Shown here: positions 1-8,541 of the stretch, piece by piece
How the letters are laid out: every line of letters begins with the position of its first letter
Position numbering within the stretch: position 1 is the first letter of the stretch
DNA from: CBETVX01 sp965539935
GTDB taxonomy: Bacteria; Bacillota; Clostridia; Peptostreptococcales; Caminicellaceae
NCBI GenBank assembly: GCA_965539935.1
Contig: CBETVX010000029.1
Location: forward strand, 1 to 37,400
Length of the DNA stretch: 37,400 nucleotides
Direction: 5' to 3'
Notes under the pieces: generated by a model
Seen by the model: only the letters and a program-made list of their open reading frames with translations
Databases searched by the model: none
Told to the model about the DNA's origin: nothing
Made by a program: the position numbers and the translations under genes

Positions 1-23
1 AATATTTAAAGTTTCTGATTTTC

Positions 24-43
24 GACTCAAAAGAAAACGTTTT
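24..43. promoter_or_regulatory. Possible regulatory site upstream of the inositol ABC operon
   Basis: Two adjacent elements lie about 110 bases before the transporter gene. An 11-mer at 24-34 ends in TCAAAAGA, the core of the operator repeats found between iolR and iolC, and fits 9 of 11 positions of the IolR consensus. Directly after it, 34-43 is the perfect palindrome AAAACGTTTT, which has the central CG typical of LacI/CcpA operators but lacks the outer cre bases. Either could bring the transporter under inositol or catabolite control. This is suggestive only; the window begins 23 bases upstream, so any tandem partner could be cut off. Confidence 0.3.
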
Positions 44-151
44 TTATAGCTATTGTTCTATGGCTGCATGATAAATAGTTTTTAAAAAAGGGGGGAGTAG
101 CATAAATATTTTTAACTTCATTTAGTAAAAAATTTGAAGGGGGATTATTTA

Positions 152-1132
152 ATGAAACTGTTTGTTAAAAAGGGATTTGTATTATTTTTAATTTCAATTT
201 TATTGATTGGAATGTTAGCGGGGTGTTCAACTGAACAAACTACTGGGCCAAATGATTCAATTAAAAACGAAGGAAGAAAAAGTGAGAAAATAAAAATAGG
301 TGTGACAATGGCAAACTTTGACGATACTTTTTTGACTTATGTAATGGATGGAATGAAGAAGGCTGCAAAGAAGTATGAGGACATTGACATTGAGTTTGTA
401 GATGCTAAGGAAGATATGGCAAAGCAAATGAATCAAGTTGAAAACTTTATAGTGCAACAAAAAGATGCCATTATAATTGTTCCTGTGGATACTAGTGCTA
501 CTGGTCCAATGACTGAAGCTGTTAATGAAGCAGGAATTAAACTAGTATATGTTAATAGGAATCCAGGTAATTTACCTAATGATACATACTTTGTAGGTAC
601 CAATGAAATAGAAGCAGGTAGATTACAAAGCGAATTCCTTGCTGAAGCTTTAGGTGGAAAAGGAAAGATTACTATATTAATGGGTAAATTAGATAATGAA
701 GGCGTTCTAAAGAGAACAGAAGGTGTAGAAGAAGTAATGTCAAAATACCCTGATATTGAAATACTTGATAAGCAAACTGGAAAATGGCAAAGAAACGAAG
801 GTATGATGATAACTGAAGACTGGTTAAATAGATTTGGTAATGAATTAACTGGTATAGCTTCAAATAATGATGATATGGCATTGGGAGCTATTCAAGCCCT
901 TAAAGATGCAGGTAGAGAAGATGTACTTGTTGTAGGAGTTGATGCTACTCCTGATGGAATAGCAGCTCTTGAAGCTGGTGATCTAGCAGCAACAGTATTC
1001 CAGGATCCTGATGCACAAGGTGGAGGAGCAGTAGAAGTTGCCTATAAGGCTGTAAAGGGAGAAAAAGTAGATAAAAGTACTTGGATACCATTCCAATTAG
1101 TAACCCGAGAAAATGTAAATAACTTTAAATAA
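152..1132 (+). CDS. Sugar ABC transporter substrate-binding lipoprotein (probable inositol binder)
   Basis: A 326-residue solute-binding protein of the periplasmic-binding-protein-4 class (RbsB/IbpA-like). The signal peptide has two lysines, a hydrophobic core and the lipobox LAGC with the lipidated cysteine at residue 25, so the mature protein is anchored outside the membrane. A Ser/Thr/Asn/Lys-rich linker follows, then the family pattern beginning IKIGVTMANFDDTF and a late segment VVGVDATPDGIAALEAGDLAATVFQDP. I place the start at ATG 152 behind AAGGGGGAT; a TTG 18 bases earlier has no SD. It heads an operon with the ATPase and permease beside the iol genes, hence the inositol assignment. 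Substrate is inferred from context: ribose and galactose binders share this fold. Confidence 0.85.
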   Translation: MKLFVKKGFVLFLISILLIGMLAGCSTEQTTGPNDSIKNEGRKSEKIKIGVTMANFDDTFLTYVMDGMKKAAKKYEDIDIEFVDAKEDMAKQMNQVENFIVQQKDAIIIVPVDTSATGPMTEAVNEAGIKLVYVNRNPGNLPNDTYFVGTNEIEAGRLQSEFLAEALGGKGKITILMGKLDNEGVLKRTEGVEEVMSKYPDIEILDKQTGKWQRNEGMMITEDWLNRFGNELTGIASNNDDMALGAIQALKDAGREDVLVVGVDATPDGIAALEAGDLAATVFQDPDAQGGGAVEVAYKAVKGEKVDKSTWIPFQLVTRENVNNFK

Positions 1133-1205
1133 GATTCAATAAAAATAAAAAGCGTAAAGAGTAGCTTAACGTTCTTTATTCACAAGATTAATGGAGGTAT
1201 CGAAT

Positions 1206-2708
1206 ATGGGTCATGAATACCTTTTGAAAATGGAAAATATAACAAAAGAGTTTCCAGGGGTCAAAGCTTTAGATAATGTTAGTCTTAACATAAAGTCAGG
1301 TACTGTACATGCACTTATGGGAGAAAATGGTGCAGGAAAATCTACATTAATGAAAATATTAATAGGTATCTACTCGCCTACTAGTGGAACAATCAAGTAT
1401 AAAGATGAAGAGATATCCTTTACCAATACAAACCAAGCTTTAAATATGGGTATATCAATGATTCATCAAGAACTTAGTCCAGTCCTTCATAGAACAGTTA
1501 TGGAAAATATTTGGCTTGGCCGTGAACCAGTTAAAAGTCCACTATCTTTAGTTGACCATAATAAAATGTATGAAGATACAAAAAAATTATTTAATGATCT
1601 AAATATTGACATTGATCCAAGGGAAAAGATGGTAAACTTAACTGTTGCAAAAATGCAAATGGTAGAGATTGCCAAGGCAATCTCTTATAATTCAAATATA
1701 GTTATTATGGATGAGCCTACCTCATCTTTAACTGATAAAGAAGTAGAACAATTATTTAAAATGATTGAGATGTTAAGAAATAAAGGGACCGCAGTTATAT
1801 ATATATCTCATAAAATGGATGAGATATTTAAAATATCTGATGAAATATCGGTGCTTAGAGATGGTAAATTTATAGGAACCTATGAGGCTAAGAATTTAGA
1901 TACTAATAAATTAATATCTTTAATGGTAGGTAGAGAACTTAAAGAGATGTTTCCTAAAGTAAATTGTGAAATTAAAGATGTAAAATTAGAAGTAAAAAAT
2001 TTAACTTTGGAAGGACAATTTAAGGATGTCTCCTTTTATGTTAGAAGAGGTGAGATTTTAGGAATAGCTGGATTAGTTGGTGCTGGTAGAACAGAAGTTA
2101 TAGAAACCCTATTTGGAATTAGAAATAAAACTTCTGGTGAAGTTTATATAGATGGGAAAAAAGTTAAAATTAATTCTCCAGAGGATGCTATTAACAATAA
2201 CATGGCATTACTTACAGAAGATAGAAGACAAACAGGAATTTTTCCTATGCTCAGCATAAGGGATAATACAATGATATCTAATATAAAAAATTATGTAAAA
2301 AAGAATGGTTTATTGGATCATGGAAGAATCAAGGAGGATTGTTCAAAATATAAAAAGGCTATTAAAATAAAGACTCCAAGTTTAGATGAAAAGATTGAAA
2401 ATCTAAGTGGAGGTAATCAACAGAAGGTATTAATTGCTAGATGGTTACTAACTAATCCAGATATACTTATATTAGATGAACCAACAAGAGGAATAGATGT
2501 TGGAGCAAAGGCTGAAATTCATACTATAATAACAAATCTTGCTAAAGAAGGAAAATCAATAATAATGATATCTTCAGAATTACCTGAAATATTAGGTATG
2601 AGTGATAGAATAATGGTTATGCATGAGGGGCGAGTAACAGGGTTTATTGATAGAGAAGAGGCTGATCAAGAGCTAATAATGAAGTATGCTACGGGGAGTA
2701 TTAAATAA
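1206..2708 (+). CDS. Sugar ABC transporter ATP-binding protein, two NBDs (RbsA/MglA class)
   Basis: A 500-residue duplicated ATPase that energises import through the next-door permease. The first domain has a full Walker A at residues 39-46 (GENGAGKS) and Walker B ending MDEPTSSL, but its signature is eroded (LTVAKMQ). The second domain has a degenerate Walker A (GLVGAGRTE) but a good signature LSGGNQQKV and Walker B LILDEPTRG. This asymmetric pattern is the norm for carbohydrate-uptake-type-2 ATPases. The start is ATG 1206, seven bases after GGAGGT; the upstream ATG at 1191 overlaps that SD and is not the start. The permease gene begins 12 bases downstream. Inositol as cargo is inferred from the locus. 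Confidence 0.9.
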   Translation: MGHEYLLKMENITKEFPGVKALDNVSLNIKSGTVHALMGENGAGKSTLMKILIGIYSPTSGTIKYKDEEISFTNTNQALNMGISMIHQELSPVLHRTVMENIWLGREPVKSPLSLVDHNKMYEDTKKLFNDLNIDIDPREKMVNLTVAKMQMVEIAKAISYNSNIVIMDEPTSSLTDKEVEQLFKMIEMLRNKGTAVIYISHKMDEIFKISDEISVLRDGKFIGTYEAKNLDTNKLISLMVGRELKEMFPKVNCEIKDVKLEVKNLTLEGQFKDVSFYVRRGEILGIAGLVGAGRTEVIETLFGIRNKTSGEVYIDGKKVKINSPEDAINNNMALLTEDRRQTGIFPMLSIRDNTMISNIKNYVKKNGLLDHGRIKEDCSKYKKAIKIKTPSLDEKIENLSGGNQQKVLIARWLLTNPDILILDEPTRGIDVGAKAEIHTIITNLAKEGKSIIMISSELPEILGMSDRIMVMHEGRVTGFIDREEADQELIMKYATGSIK

Positions 2709-2720
2709 GGGGGCGATTTT

Positions 2721-3773
2721 ATGAGCATTGAAAGAAGTAGTCATATTAGTGAAGGAATTGATAAGGATATAGCTATTACTACTGACACAAATTTGGTTTT
2801 AAGAAAAGGAAAAAAGTTTTTTAGTAAATTTGGGATATATTTTGTTTTAATAGGTATGATTGCATTAATGAGTGTTATGTCACCGGTTTTTTTAACTCCT
2901 AGAAACTTACTAAATGTAGTTAGACAGGTATCGGTTATAGGATTAATTTCACTAGGTGTAACCCTTGTAATTATTTCTAAGGGTATAGATTTATCTTCAG
3001 GTTCTGTTTTAGCTGTTGCTGCTGTTGTAGCTGCGAGTCTTGCTCAGACAGCAGATTGGCAGGCTAAAATGTATCCTGGATTACCAGAACTTCCAGTAAT
3101 AGTTCCTATTTTTGCGGCTTTGGCAATAGGATTAGTAGCTGGAATTATAAATGGTGGCTTTATAGCTTATACTGGAATACCTCCATTTATAGCTACATTA
3201 GGTATGATGGTATCTGCAAGAGGATTAGCTTTATTATACAGTGATGGTAGACCAGTAAGTTCCCTTACAGAATCCTATCAATTTATTGGTCAAGGATATA
3301 TACTTGGAATACCAGTGCCAGTGTTGATCTATATATTTATGGCCTTTATAACATGGATACTACTAAATCATACTAGGTTTGGTAAAAGCATCTATGCAAT
3401 AGGGGGAAATATACAGGCAGCTAAAGTGTCAGGTGTAAATGTTAAAAAAAATTTAATTAAAATATATGCCTATGCAGGTGTATTAGCAGGTTTAGCTGGG
3501 GTTGTGTTATCAGCCCGTGTAAATACTGGTCAGCCTGGTATGGGTGTATCTTACGAGTTAGATGCAATTGCAGCTACTACAATAGGAGGTACAAGTCATT
3601 CCGGTGGTATAGGGACAATTGGTGGTGCCTTTGTGGGGGCTTTGATTCTCGGTGTATTAAATAATGGACTGAATTTATTGGGCGTATCAGCATATTGGCA
3701 GCAAATTATAAAAGGTGCAATAATAGTTGGTGCAGTTGTAATAGATATGAGAAGGAATAAAAAGAAAAATTAA
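2721..3773 (+). CDS. Sugar ABC transporter permease (RbsC class)
   Basis: A 350-residue integral membrane protein of the branched-chain/ribose permease superfamily. A hydrophilic N-terminus of about 35 residues precedes the first membrane segment, and roughly nine or ten hydrophobic segments follow. Family hallmarks include the stretch LGVTLVIISKGIDLSSGSVL near residues 79-98 and the late glycine-rich loop IGGTSHSGGIGTIGGAFVGA. It pairs with the upstream double-NBD ATPase and lipoprotein, completing a three-gene importer. The SD GGGGGCG sits 6-7 bases before the ATG. It is followed after 33 bases by an inositol dehydrogenase gene, which supports a cyclitol substrate. Confidence 0.9.
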   Translation: MSIERSSHISEGIDKDIAITTDTNLVLRKGKKFFSKFGIYFVLIGMIALMSVMSPVFLTPRNLLNVVRQVSVIGLISLGVTLVIISKGIDLSSGSVLAVAAVVAASLAQTADWQAKMYPGLPELPVIVPIFAALAIGLVAGIINGGFIAYTGIPPFIATLGMMVSARGLALLYSDGRPVSSLTESYQFIGQGYILGIPVPVLIYIFMAFITWILLNHTRFGKSIYAIGGNIQAAKVSGVNVKKNLIKIYAYAGVLAGLAGVVLSARVNTGQPGMGVSYELDAIAATTIGGTSHSGGIGTIGGAFVGALILGVLNNGLNLLGVSAYWQQIIKGAIIVGAVVIDMRRNKKKN

Positions 3774-3806
3774 TAATTTATAAAATATCTAAAGGGGGTA
3801 CTAAAA

Positions 3807-4820
3807 ATGAAAAAAATTAAGATAGGAGCTGCTGGATTAGGAAGGTTAGGACTTCAACATGCTGAAAATATTGCCTTTAAAATTCCAAATGCGGAGTTAA
3901 CTGCAATATGTGCTCTAGAAGAAGAAAAATTAAATGCCTTAAAAAAAGAATGGAATATTCCATATACTTATACTGATTTTAATGAGATGATAAAAAATGA
4001 CGAATTAGATGCTGTAGTTATAACATCTCCCTCAGCATTCCATACAAAGCAAATTGCAGATGCTTTGGATGCTGGATTACATGTGTTTTGCGAAAAACCT
4101 CTTGGCACAACTGTAGAAGAATGCAAAATAGCGGAAGTAGCTGTGGAAAAATATCCAGATAAAGTTTTTATGCTAGGTTTTATGAGAAGATACGACCCTT
4201 CCTATCAATATGCTAAGAAAAAAATAGATAGTGGTGAGATAGGTAAACCTATTTTATTTAGAGGATATAGTCAAGACCCTGAAAGTGCAATAGCAGGCGC
4301 CATAGCCTACGCTGGACATAGTGGAGGACAGTTTATAGATATGGCTGTACATGACATTGACCTTGCAAGATGGATGATGGGATCTGAGCCAAAATCTATA
4401 TTTGCTATAGGAGGATGTTATGCCCATCCAGAATTTGCAAAATATAATGATGGAGATAATGTGGCGGCTTTAATGCAGCTTCAAAATGATTCTATGGTAT
4501 TTTTATTTGCTGGTAGAACAGCACCCCATGGATATAATGTAGAAACAGAAATAATAGGTACAAAAGGAATCTTAAGAATTGCAAATGTTCCACAGAAGAA
4601 TTTGGTTGAAATACTTGATAATCATGGTGTTAGAAAAGAATGTTATCAAGATTTCTTGGAAAGGTTTGAGTCTGCTTATATTGAAGAAATAAATGAATTC
4701 ATTAATTGTATATTAGAAGGTAGAAAACCAGAAGTAACTGTTTATGATGGGACAAAAGCAACAAAAATAGCCTATGAATGTAAAAAAGCCTTTGAGACAA
4801 ATGAATTAGTAAGATTATAG
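3807..4820 (+). CDS. Inositol 2-dehydrogenase paralogue (Gfo/Idh/MocA family)
   Basis: A 337-residue NAD(P)-dependent oxidoreductase. The N-terminal Rossmann motif is GAAGLGRLG (residues 7-15), the EKP motif supplies Lys97, and DMAVHD supplies Asp178 and His182, the catalytic triad expected for IolG-type enzymes. It is the last gene of the transporter operon, behind SD AAAGGGGG, and ends just before a strong terminator. The locus has a second Gfo/Idh protein (11458-12468) inside the catabolic operon. The two probably split the work, for example between myo-inositol and scyllo- or chiro-inositol, as IolG, IolX and IolW do in Bacillus. The sequence alone does not tell which isomer this one prefers or whether it uses NAD or NADP. 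Confidence 0.85.
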   Translation: MKKIKIGAAGLGRLGLQHAENIAFKIPNAELTAICALEEEKLNALKKEWNIPYTYTDFNEMIKNDELDAVVITSPSAFHTKQIADALDAGLHVFCEKPLGTTVEECKIAEVAVEKYPDKVFMLGFMRRYDPSYQYAKKKIDSGEIGKPILFRGYSQDPESAIAGAIAYAGHSGGQFIDMAVHDIDLARWMMGSEPKSIFAIGGCYAHPEFAKYNDGDNVAALMQLQNDSMVFLFAGRTAPHGYNVETEIIGTKGILRIANVPQKNLVEILDNHGVRKECYQDFLERFESAYIEEINEFINCILEGRKPEVTVYDGTKATKIAYECKKAFETNELVRL

Positions 4821-4830
4821 TATTTATAAC

Positions 4831-4870
4831 AAAAAGAGAATTTCTGATTATTTTAGAAATTCTCTTTTTA
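4831..4870. terminator. Bidirectional intrinsic terminator
   Basis: The arms 4831-4845 and 4855-4869 are perfectly complementary, with 9 bases between them. The outer part is A5 on one side and T5 on the other, so each strand ends its hairpin in a U-run. It separates the convergent inositol dehydrogenase gene (+) and iolR (-). Confidence 0.9.
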
Positions 4871-4898
4871 TAAATCTAATAAATCATTATATACATGA

Positions 4899-5657
4899 TC
4901 AATCTGAGTAAATTACATTTATATTTTTGTCATTAAAGAAATTCATATAAGGTTTTGTAGGAATTTTATCAGTAATAAAATAATCTATATCAGTAAGTTC
5001 ACAATATTTCATTAAAGCAACAGAGTCAAGTTTAGAATGATCAGCCATTAAAATTATTAAAGAACTTATTTTAACGACAACTTTCTTGATCTCGGTTTCT
5101 AAATATGAAGTGTTAGTAACTCCTTTGTTAATAGAGATTCCAGTAGTTGCCATAAAGGCTTTATTAATATTCAACTTGTTTAGAAAATCTATTGCATCAA
5201 TTCCAGTAAAGGAATTAGTTTTGCGTTGCAGAATTCCACCAGTAGATATTACATTAATATTGCTATAATTTGCTGCTTCATTTATTACATTCAGACTGTT
5301 TGTAATTAAAGTTATATTTTGCTTATCTTGTATATTAGACAAAATATGTGGTGTAGTAGAACCTGAATCAACAAAGATAATATCACCATCTTCAATCAAC
5401 CTACTAGCAAGTTTTCCAATTTTTATTTTTTCAGAAGTATGTTGTATTTGCCTTTGTTGAAAAGGAACAGTATCATTTTGATAATTTAAAGTTACTCCAC
5501 CATAAACTTTAGTTACTATACCTCTAGATTCAAGCTCATTAATATCACGTCTTATTGTATTTTTTGATACATCAAAGACTGAGCATAGGGTATCTAAAGA
5601 GGCAGATTTATTTTCTATAAGATATTCTTCAATTTGCTTAATTCGCTCTATTTTCAC
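4899..5657 (-). CDS. iolR: DeoR-family repressor of the inositol genes
   Basis: A 252-residue protein, the usual DeoR length. Residues 1-60 form the winged helix-turn-helix (FDVSKNTIRRDINELESRG, then VYGGV). The C-terminal sugar-phosphate sensor domain shows IEDGDIIFVDSGSTTPHIL, TNSLNVI and MADHSKLDSVALM. It resembles Bacillus IolR closely, for example FDVSKNTIRRDINEL and the segment GLTNSDFLE-like GVTNTSYLE. In Bacillus the inducer is the phosphorylated intermediate made by IolC; I infer the same here. The start is GTG (5657-5655), seven bases after GGAGGT at 5670-5665. It is transcribed divergently from iolC, and the spacer contains three tandem repeats fitting the IolR operator. Confidence 0.9.
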   Translation of the reverse strand: MKIERIKQIEEYLIENKSASLDTLCSVFDVSKNTIRRDINELESRGIVTKVYGGVTLNYQNDTVPFQQRQIQHTSEKIKIGKLASRLIEDGDIIFVDSGSTTPHILSNIQDKQNITLITNSLNVINEAANYSNINVISTGGILQRKTNSFTGIDAIDFLNKLNINKAFMATTGISINKGVTNTSYLETEIKKVVVKISSLIILMADHSKLDSVALMKYCELTDIDYFITDKIPTKPYMNFFNDKNINVIYSD

Positions 5658-5691
5658 TGTTAATACCTCCGATTGATAAATTAGTAATTAT

Positions 5692-5720
5692 ATTATAAAA
5701 AAAAATATTGAATAATGCAA
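5692..5720 (-). promoter_or_regulatory. Predicted sigma-A promoter for iolR
   Basis: Reading the minus strand, TTGCAT (5720-5715) and TATAAT (5697-5692) are separated by exactly 17 bases, giving a start near 5685 and a leader of about 28 bases. It overlaps the opposing iolC promoter, so the two divergent promoters share the same DNA. Confidence 0.65.
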
Positions 5721-5736
5721 GTGAAAATGATAAAAT
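5708..5736 (+). promoter_or_regulatory. Predicted sigma-A promoter for the iolC operon
   Basis: TTGAAT (5708-5713), a 17-base spacer and TAAAAT (5731-5736). Transcription would start near 5743, inside the first operator repeat, leaving a leader of about 80 bases before iolC. Confidence 0.65.
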
Positions 5737-5737
5737 G

Positions 5738-5770
5738 TAATCAAAAGATAATCAAAAGTTAATCAAGATA
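5738..5770. promoter_or_regulatory. IolR operator: three tandem 11-bp direct repeats
   Basis: Three abutting 11-mers are present: TAATCAAAAGA (5738-5748), TAATCAAAAGT (5749-5759) and TAATCAAGATA (5760-5770). The first two match the Bacillus IolR consensus WRAYCAADARD at every position and the third at 10 of 11. An 11-bp period places the repeats on one DNA face. They begin one base after the iolC -10 box, so a bound repressor would block initiation. The consensus is recalled from the published Bacillus work; binding here is inferred. Confidence 0.85.
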
Positions 5771-5823
5771 TAATAAATTTTATTTAAATTAAGGTTTTAA
5801 TAAGAAATAAAGGGGGAGAAATA

Positions 5824-6849
5824 ATGAAATCTAAACTATTAAATTTCGATGATAAAAGGGAAATCGATATCATTGCCATGGGTCGAATAGGAATTGATCT
5901 AAATTCCAATGAAATAAACAGACCGATGGAAGAAACAAAAACTTTTTCAAAATACCTTGGAGGTTCACCAGCAAATATTGCAATTGGATTGGGGAGACTA
6001 GGAAAAAAGGTGGGGTTTATTGGAAGAGTATCAGATGATCAGTTTGGTAGATTTGCAATTAATTATTTCAAAAATGATGGTATAGATACTTCAAACATAG
6101 TTGTTGATAAAGAAGGGGCAAAAATGGGGTTAGCATTTACAGAAATAAAAAGTCCTACAGAAAGCAGTATACTAATGTACAGAGATGGAGTAGCAGATTT
6201 AAAAATAAATCCTAAGGATGTAAATGAAGACTACATAAAAAATTCAAAGATTCTTTTAATATCAGGGACAGCTTTGTCAAAAAGTCCATCTAGAGAGGCT
6301 TGCTTCGTAGCTATGGAATATGCTATAAAGCACAGAGTAGTTTTAATATTTGATATTGATTATAGACCCTATTCATGGGTTTCTATGGAAGAAATATCTG
6401 TGTATTATAGTATGGCAGCTAAAATGAGCGATATAATAATAGGTTCAAGAGAAGAATTTGATTTAATGGAGCAATTGATTGATCCAGAAAATACAAGTGA
6501 CAAAAAAACTTCTCAAAGGTGGTTTAGTTATAATGCTAAGATTGTTGTTATAAAGCACGGAAAAGAAGGGTCAATATGCTATACAAAAGACGGTAATATA
6601 TATGAGGTTAAACCATTTCCTGTTAAACTTCTTAAATCCTTTGGTGGAGGAGATGCCTATGCTTCAGCTTTTATATATGGATTATTGGAAGGGTGGTCAG
6701 TAGCTGATAGCTTAGAATTTGCTAGTGCTTCAGCTGCAATGTTAGTGGCAAGTCATAGTTGTTCAGAGGCTATGCCAACAGTAGAAGAAATAAAGGAATT
6801 TATTAAGAAAATCAAACTAGAAAATGAAGGATTAAAAGTTATTAGTTAA
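5824..6849 (+). CDS. iolC: 5-dehydro-2-deoxygluconokinase
   Basis: A 341-residue PfkB-family sugar kinase that phosphorylates 5-dehydro-2-deoxy-D-gluconate, the ring-opened inositol intermediate. The N-terminal PfkB signature is GGSPANIAIGLGRLG near residues 43-57. The C-terminal active-site motif is SFGGGDAYASAF near residues 276-287, with the catalytic aspartate after the glycines. Segments such as IDYRPYSW and VVIKHGKEGS are typical of IolC. It is the first gene of the operon, with SD AGGGGGAG before ATG 5824, and iolJ follows after 24 bases. Its product is the likely inducer for IolR. Confidence 0.93.
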   Translation: MKSKLLNFDDKREIDIIAMGRIGIDLNSNEINRPMEETKTFSKYLGGSPANIAIGLGRLGKKVGFIGRVSDDQFGRFAINYFKNDGIDTSNIVVDKEGAKMGLAFTEIKSPTESSILMYRDGVADLKINPKDVNEDYIKNSKILLISGTALSKSPSREACFVAMEYAIKHRVVLIFDIDYRPYSWVSMEEISVYYSMAAKMSDIIIGSREEFDLMEQLIDPENTSDKKTSQRWFSYNAKIVVIKHGKEGSICYTKDGNIYEVKPFPVKLLKSFGGGDAYASAFIYGLLEGWSVADSLEFASASAAMLVASHSCSEAMPTVEEIKEFIKKIKLENEGLKVIS

Positions 6850-6873
6850 ACCACAATTGAGGGAGATGGAAAA

Positions 6874-7740
6874 ATGATTGTTAATCTTAATGACATATTA
6901 TTAGATACTTTAGATAAAAATTATGCTATAGCAGGGTTTAATGTTTTTGGATATGAAGATGCAGCTATGGTTGTTAAGGCTGCAGAGGAAATAAGGGCTC
7001 CAGTAATTTTAATGACCAATAGAGATGCACTGGAACATATGCCAGTTGAAATAATGGCGAAAATGCTAATACAATTAGCTGATAATGCTAAAGTTCCTGT
7101 ATGTGTTCACTTAGACCATGGTAAGTCTGTGGATGAGGTAGTAGCTGCTATTAAAGCAGGATATACTTCTGTTATGTATGATGGTTCTCAACTTTCAATA
7201 GAAGAGAATATTAGAAATACCAAAGAGATTGCACGGATTGCCCATCTCTTTGGGGTAACTATTGAAGGAGAGATTGGTTCTGTTGGATACAGTACTGAGT
7301 CCCTAAATGTAAAATCAATTTATACTGAACCAGAGGATGCAAAAAGATTCGTAGAAGAAACAGAGATCGATGCAGTAGCTGTGGCAATAGGAACTTTACA
7401 CAGAATGCAGGCTCAAGAAGCTGAAATTCAATATGATAGATTAGAAAAAATTGAAAAATTAGTAAATATACCATTGGTAATACATGGTTCTACAGGGATA
7501 AAAGATGAGGATCTAAGAAGATTATGTAGGCATAGAGTTGGGAAAATCAATATCGGAACAGCTCTAAGAATGGCCTTTGGTAATACAATGCGTATAGAAT
7601 TTGAAAAAAAACCAAATGAATTTGATAGGATTAAACTATTTAAAAAACCAATGATAGAGGTAAAGGAAGCAGCAATGAAAAAAATGAGAATACTGGGCTT
7701 AGGAAACCAAGAATGTATAGGGGGGCTTAAAAGTGTTTAG
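6874..7740 (+). CDS. iolJ: 6-phospho-5-dehydro-2-deoxy-D-gluconate aldolase
   Basis: A 288-residue class II (zinc) aldolase of the fructose-bisphosphate aldolase family. It cleaves the IolC product to dihydroxyacetone phosphate and malonate semialdehyde. Visible motifs are the metal-binding VHLDHGKS, the segment EGEIGSVGY and the DHAP-loop region VIHGSTGI, then KINIGTALR. The length is normal. Its last 8 bases overlap the start of iolB, so the two are translationally coupled. Sequence alone cannot exclude fructose- or tagatose-bisphosphate activity, but a position between iolC and iolB makes IolJ the clear choice. Confidence 0.92.
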   Translation: MIVNLNDILLDTLDKNYAIAGFNVFGYEDAAMVVKAAEEIRAPVILMTNRDALEHMPVEIMAKMLIQLADNAKVPVCVHLDHGKSVDEVVAAIKAGYTSVMYDGSQLSIEENIRNTKEIARIAHLFGVTIEGEIGSVGYSTESLNVKSIYTEPEDAKRFVEETEIDAVAVAIGTLHRMQAQEAEIQYDRLEKIEKLVNIPLVIHGSTGIKDEDLRRLCRHRVGKINIGTALRMAFGNTMRIEFEKKPNEFDRIKLFKKPMIEVKEAAMKKMRILGLGNQECIGGLKSV

Positions 7741-8521
7741 TAGCTATGATGAGTTTGACTATGGATATAATATTTTAACAGAAATGGATGGCAAGCATAG
7801 TAATATGCTTATGGATGTTGGCGTTTATAAAATGAAAGATGGAGATCAGGTAAATAGTATAGAAACTGACAAAGAGAGCGCCTTTTTACTACTAGAGGGA
7901 AGAGTTGTTTTTGAATGGGAAGACAATGTGAAAGAGGCAAATAGAAACTCTTTATTTGATGAAGATCCTTTTTGTCTCCATGTTCCAAAGGGTGTAGAAG
8001 TAAAAATAACAGCAAAGTCTGAAGCAGAAGTATTGAGACAAATGACCACTAATGATAATTTATTCCAATCAAAATTTTATGAACCAAAGGACTGCAGAAG
8101 TGATGTGTTTGGAGAAGGGGTATTAGGAGATACATCTAGAAGGGTAGTTAGAACAGTATTTGATTATTCTAATGCTCCATATTCAAATTTAGTGATAGGT
8201 GAAGTTATAAATTATCCTGGCAAATGGTCTAGTTACCCACCCCATCATCATCCACAGCCAGAAATTTATTTCTATAGATTTGATAAGCCCCAAGGATTTG
8301 GATGTTCAATAATAGGAGATGATGTATTTAAGGTTACCAATAATAGTCTTTGTGCAATTCCAGGGGGTTTAGTACATCCACAAAATACGGCACCGGGTTA
8401 TGCTATGTATTTCTGCTGGATGATTAGACATCTAGATGGAAATCCTTGGACTACGAGGATTGACGAAGAGGAACATAAATGGTTATTAGACCCAAATGCT
8501 AAAATTTGGCCAGAAAAATAA
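7733..8521 (+). CDS. iolB: 5-deoxy-glucuronate isomerase
   Basis: A 262-residue double-cupin protein that converts 5-deoxyglucuronate to 5-dehydro-2-deoxygluconate. The metal-binding signature YPPHHHPQPEIYFYRF lies near residues 164-179, and a late histidine in GGLVHPQNTAPGYAMYF completes the cupin site. The start is GTG 7733 inside the iolJ coding end, seven bases behind a GGGGGG SD, giving an 8-base overlap. Length and motifs match the family. Confidence 0.92.
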   Translation: MFSSYDEFDYGYNILTEMDGKHSNMLMDVGVYKMKDGDQVNSIETDKESAFLLLEGRVVFEWEDNVKEANRNSLFDEDPFCLHVPKGVEVKITAKSEAEVLRQMTTNDNLFQSKFYEPKDCRSDVFGEGVLGDTSRRVVRTVFDYSNAPYSNLVIGEVINYPGKWSSYPPHHHPQPEIYFYRFDKPQGFGCSIIGDDVFKVTNNSLCAIPGGLVHPQNTAPGYAMYFCWMIRHLDGNPWTTRIDEEEHKWLLDPNAKIWPEK

Positions 8522-8541
8522 ATTAAATGGAGGGGGACAAA

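Noticed and set aside
34..43. Catabolite-responsive element (cre) for CcpA
   Set aside because: The central AAAACGTTTT fits, but the outer TG and CA of the cre consensus are missing, so I keep it only as a generic palindrome.
1133..1205. Stem-like sequence between the binding protein and ATPase genes
   Set aside because: AAAGA/TCTTT pairing is short with many mismatches and no U-run. It might reduce read-through but is too weak to list.
5727..5737. A fourth IolR repeat upstream of the three
   Set aside because: The best match (5728-5738) fits 9 of 11 positions but breaks the 11-bp phase and overlaps the -10 box.
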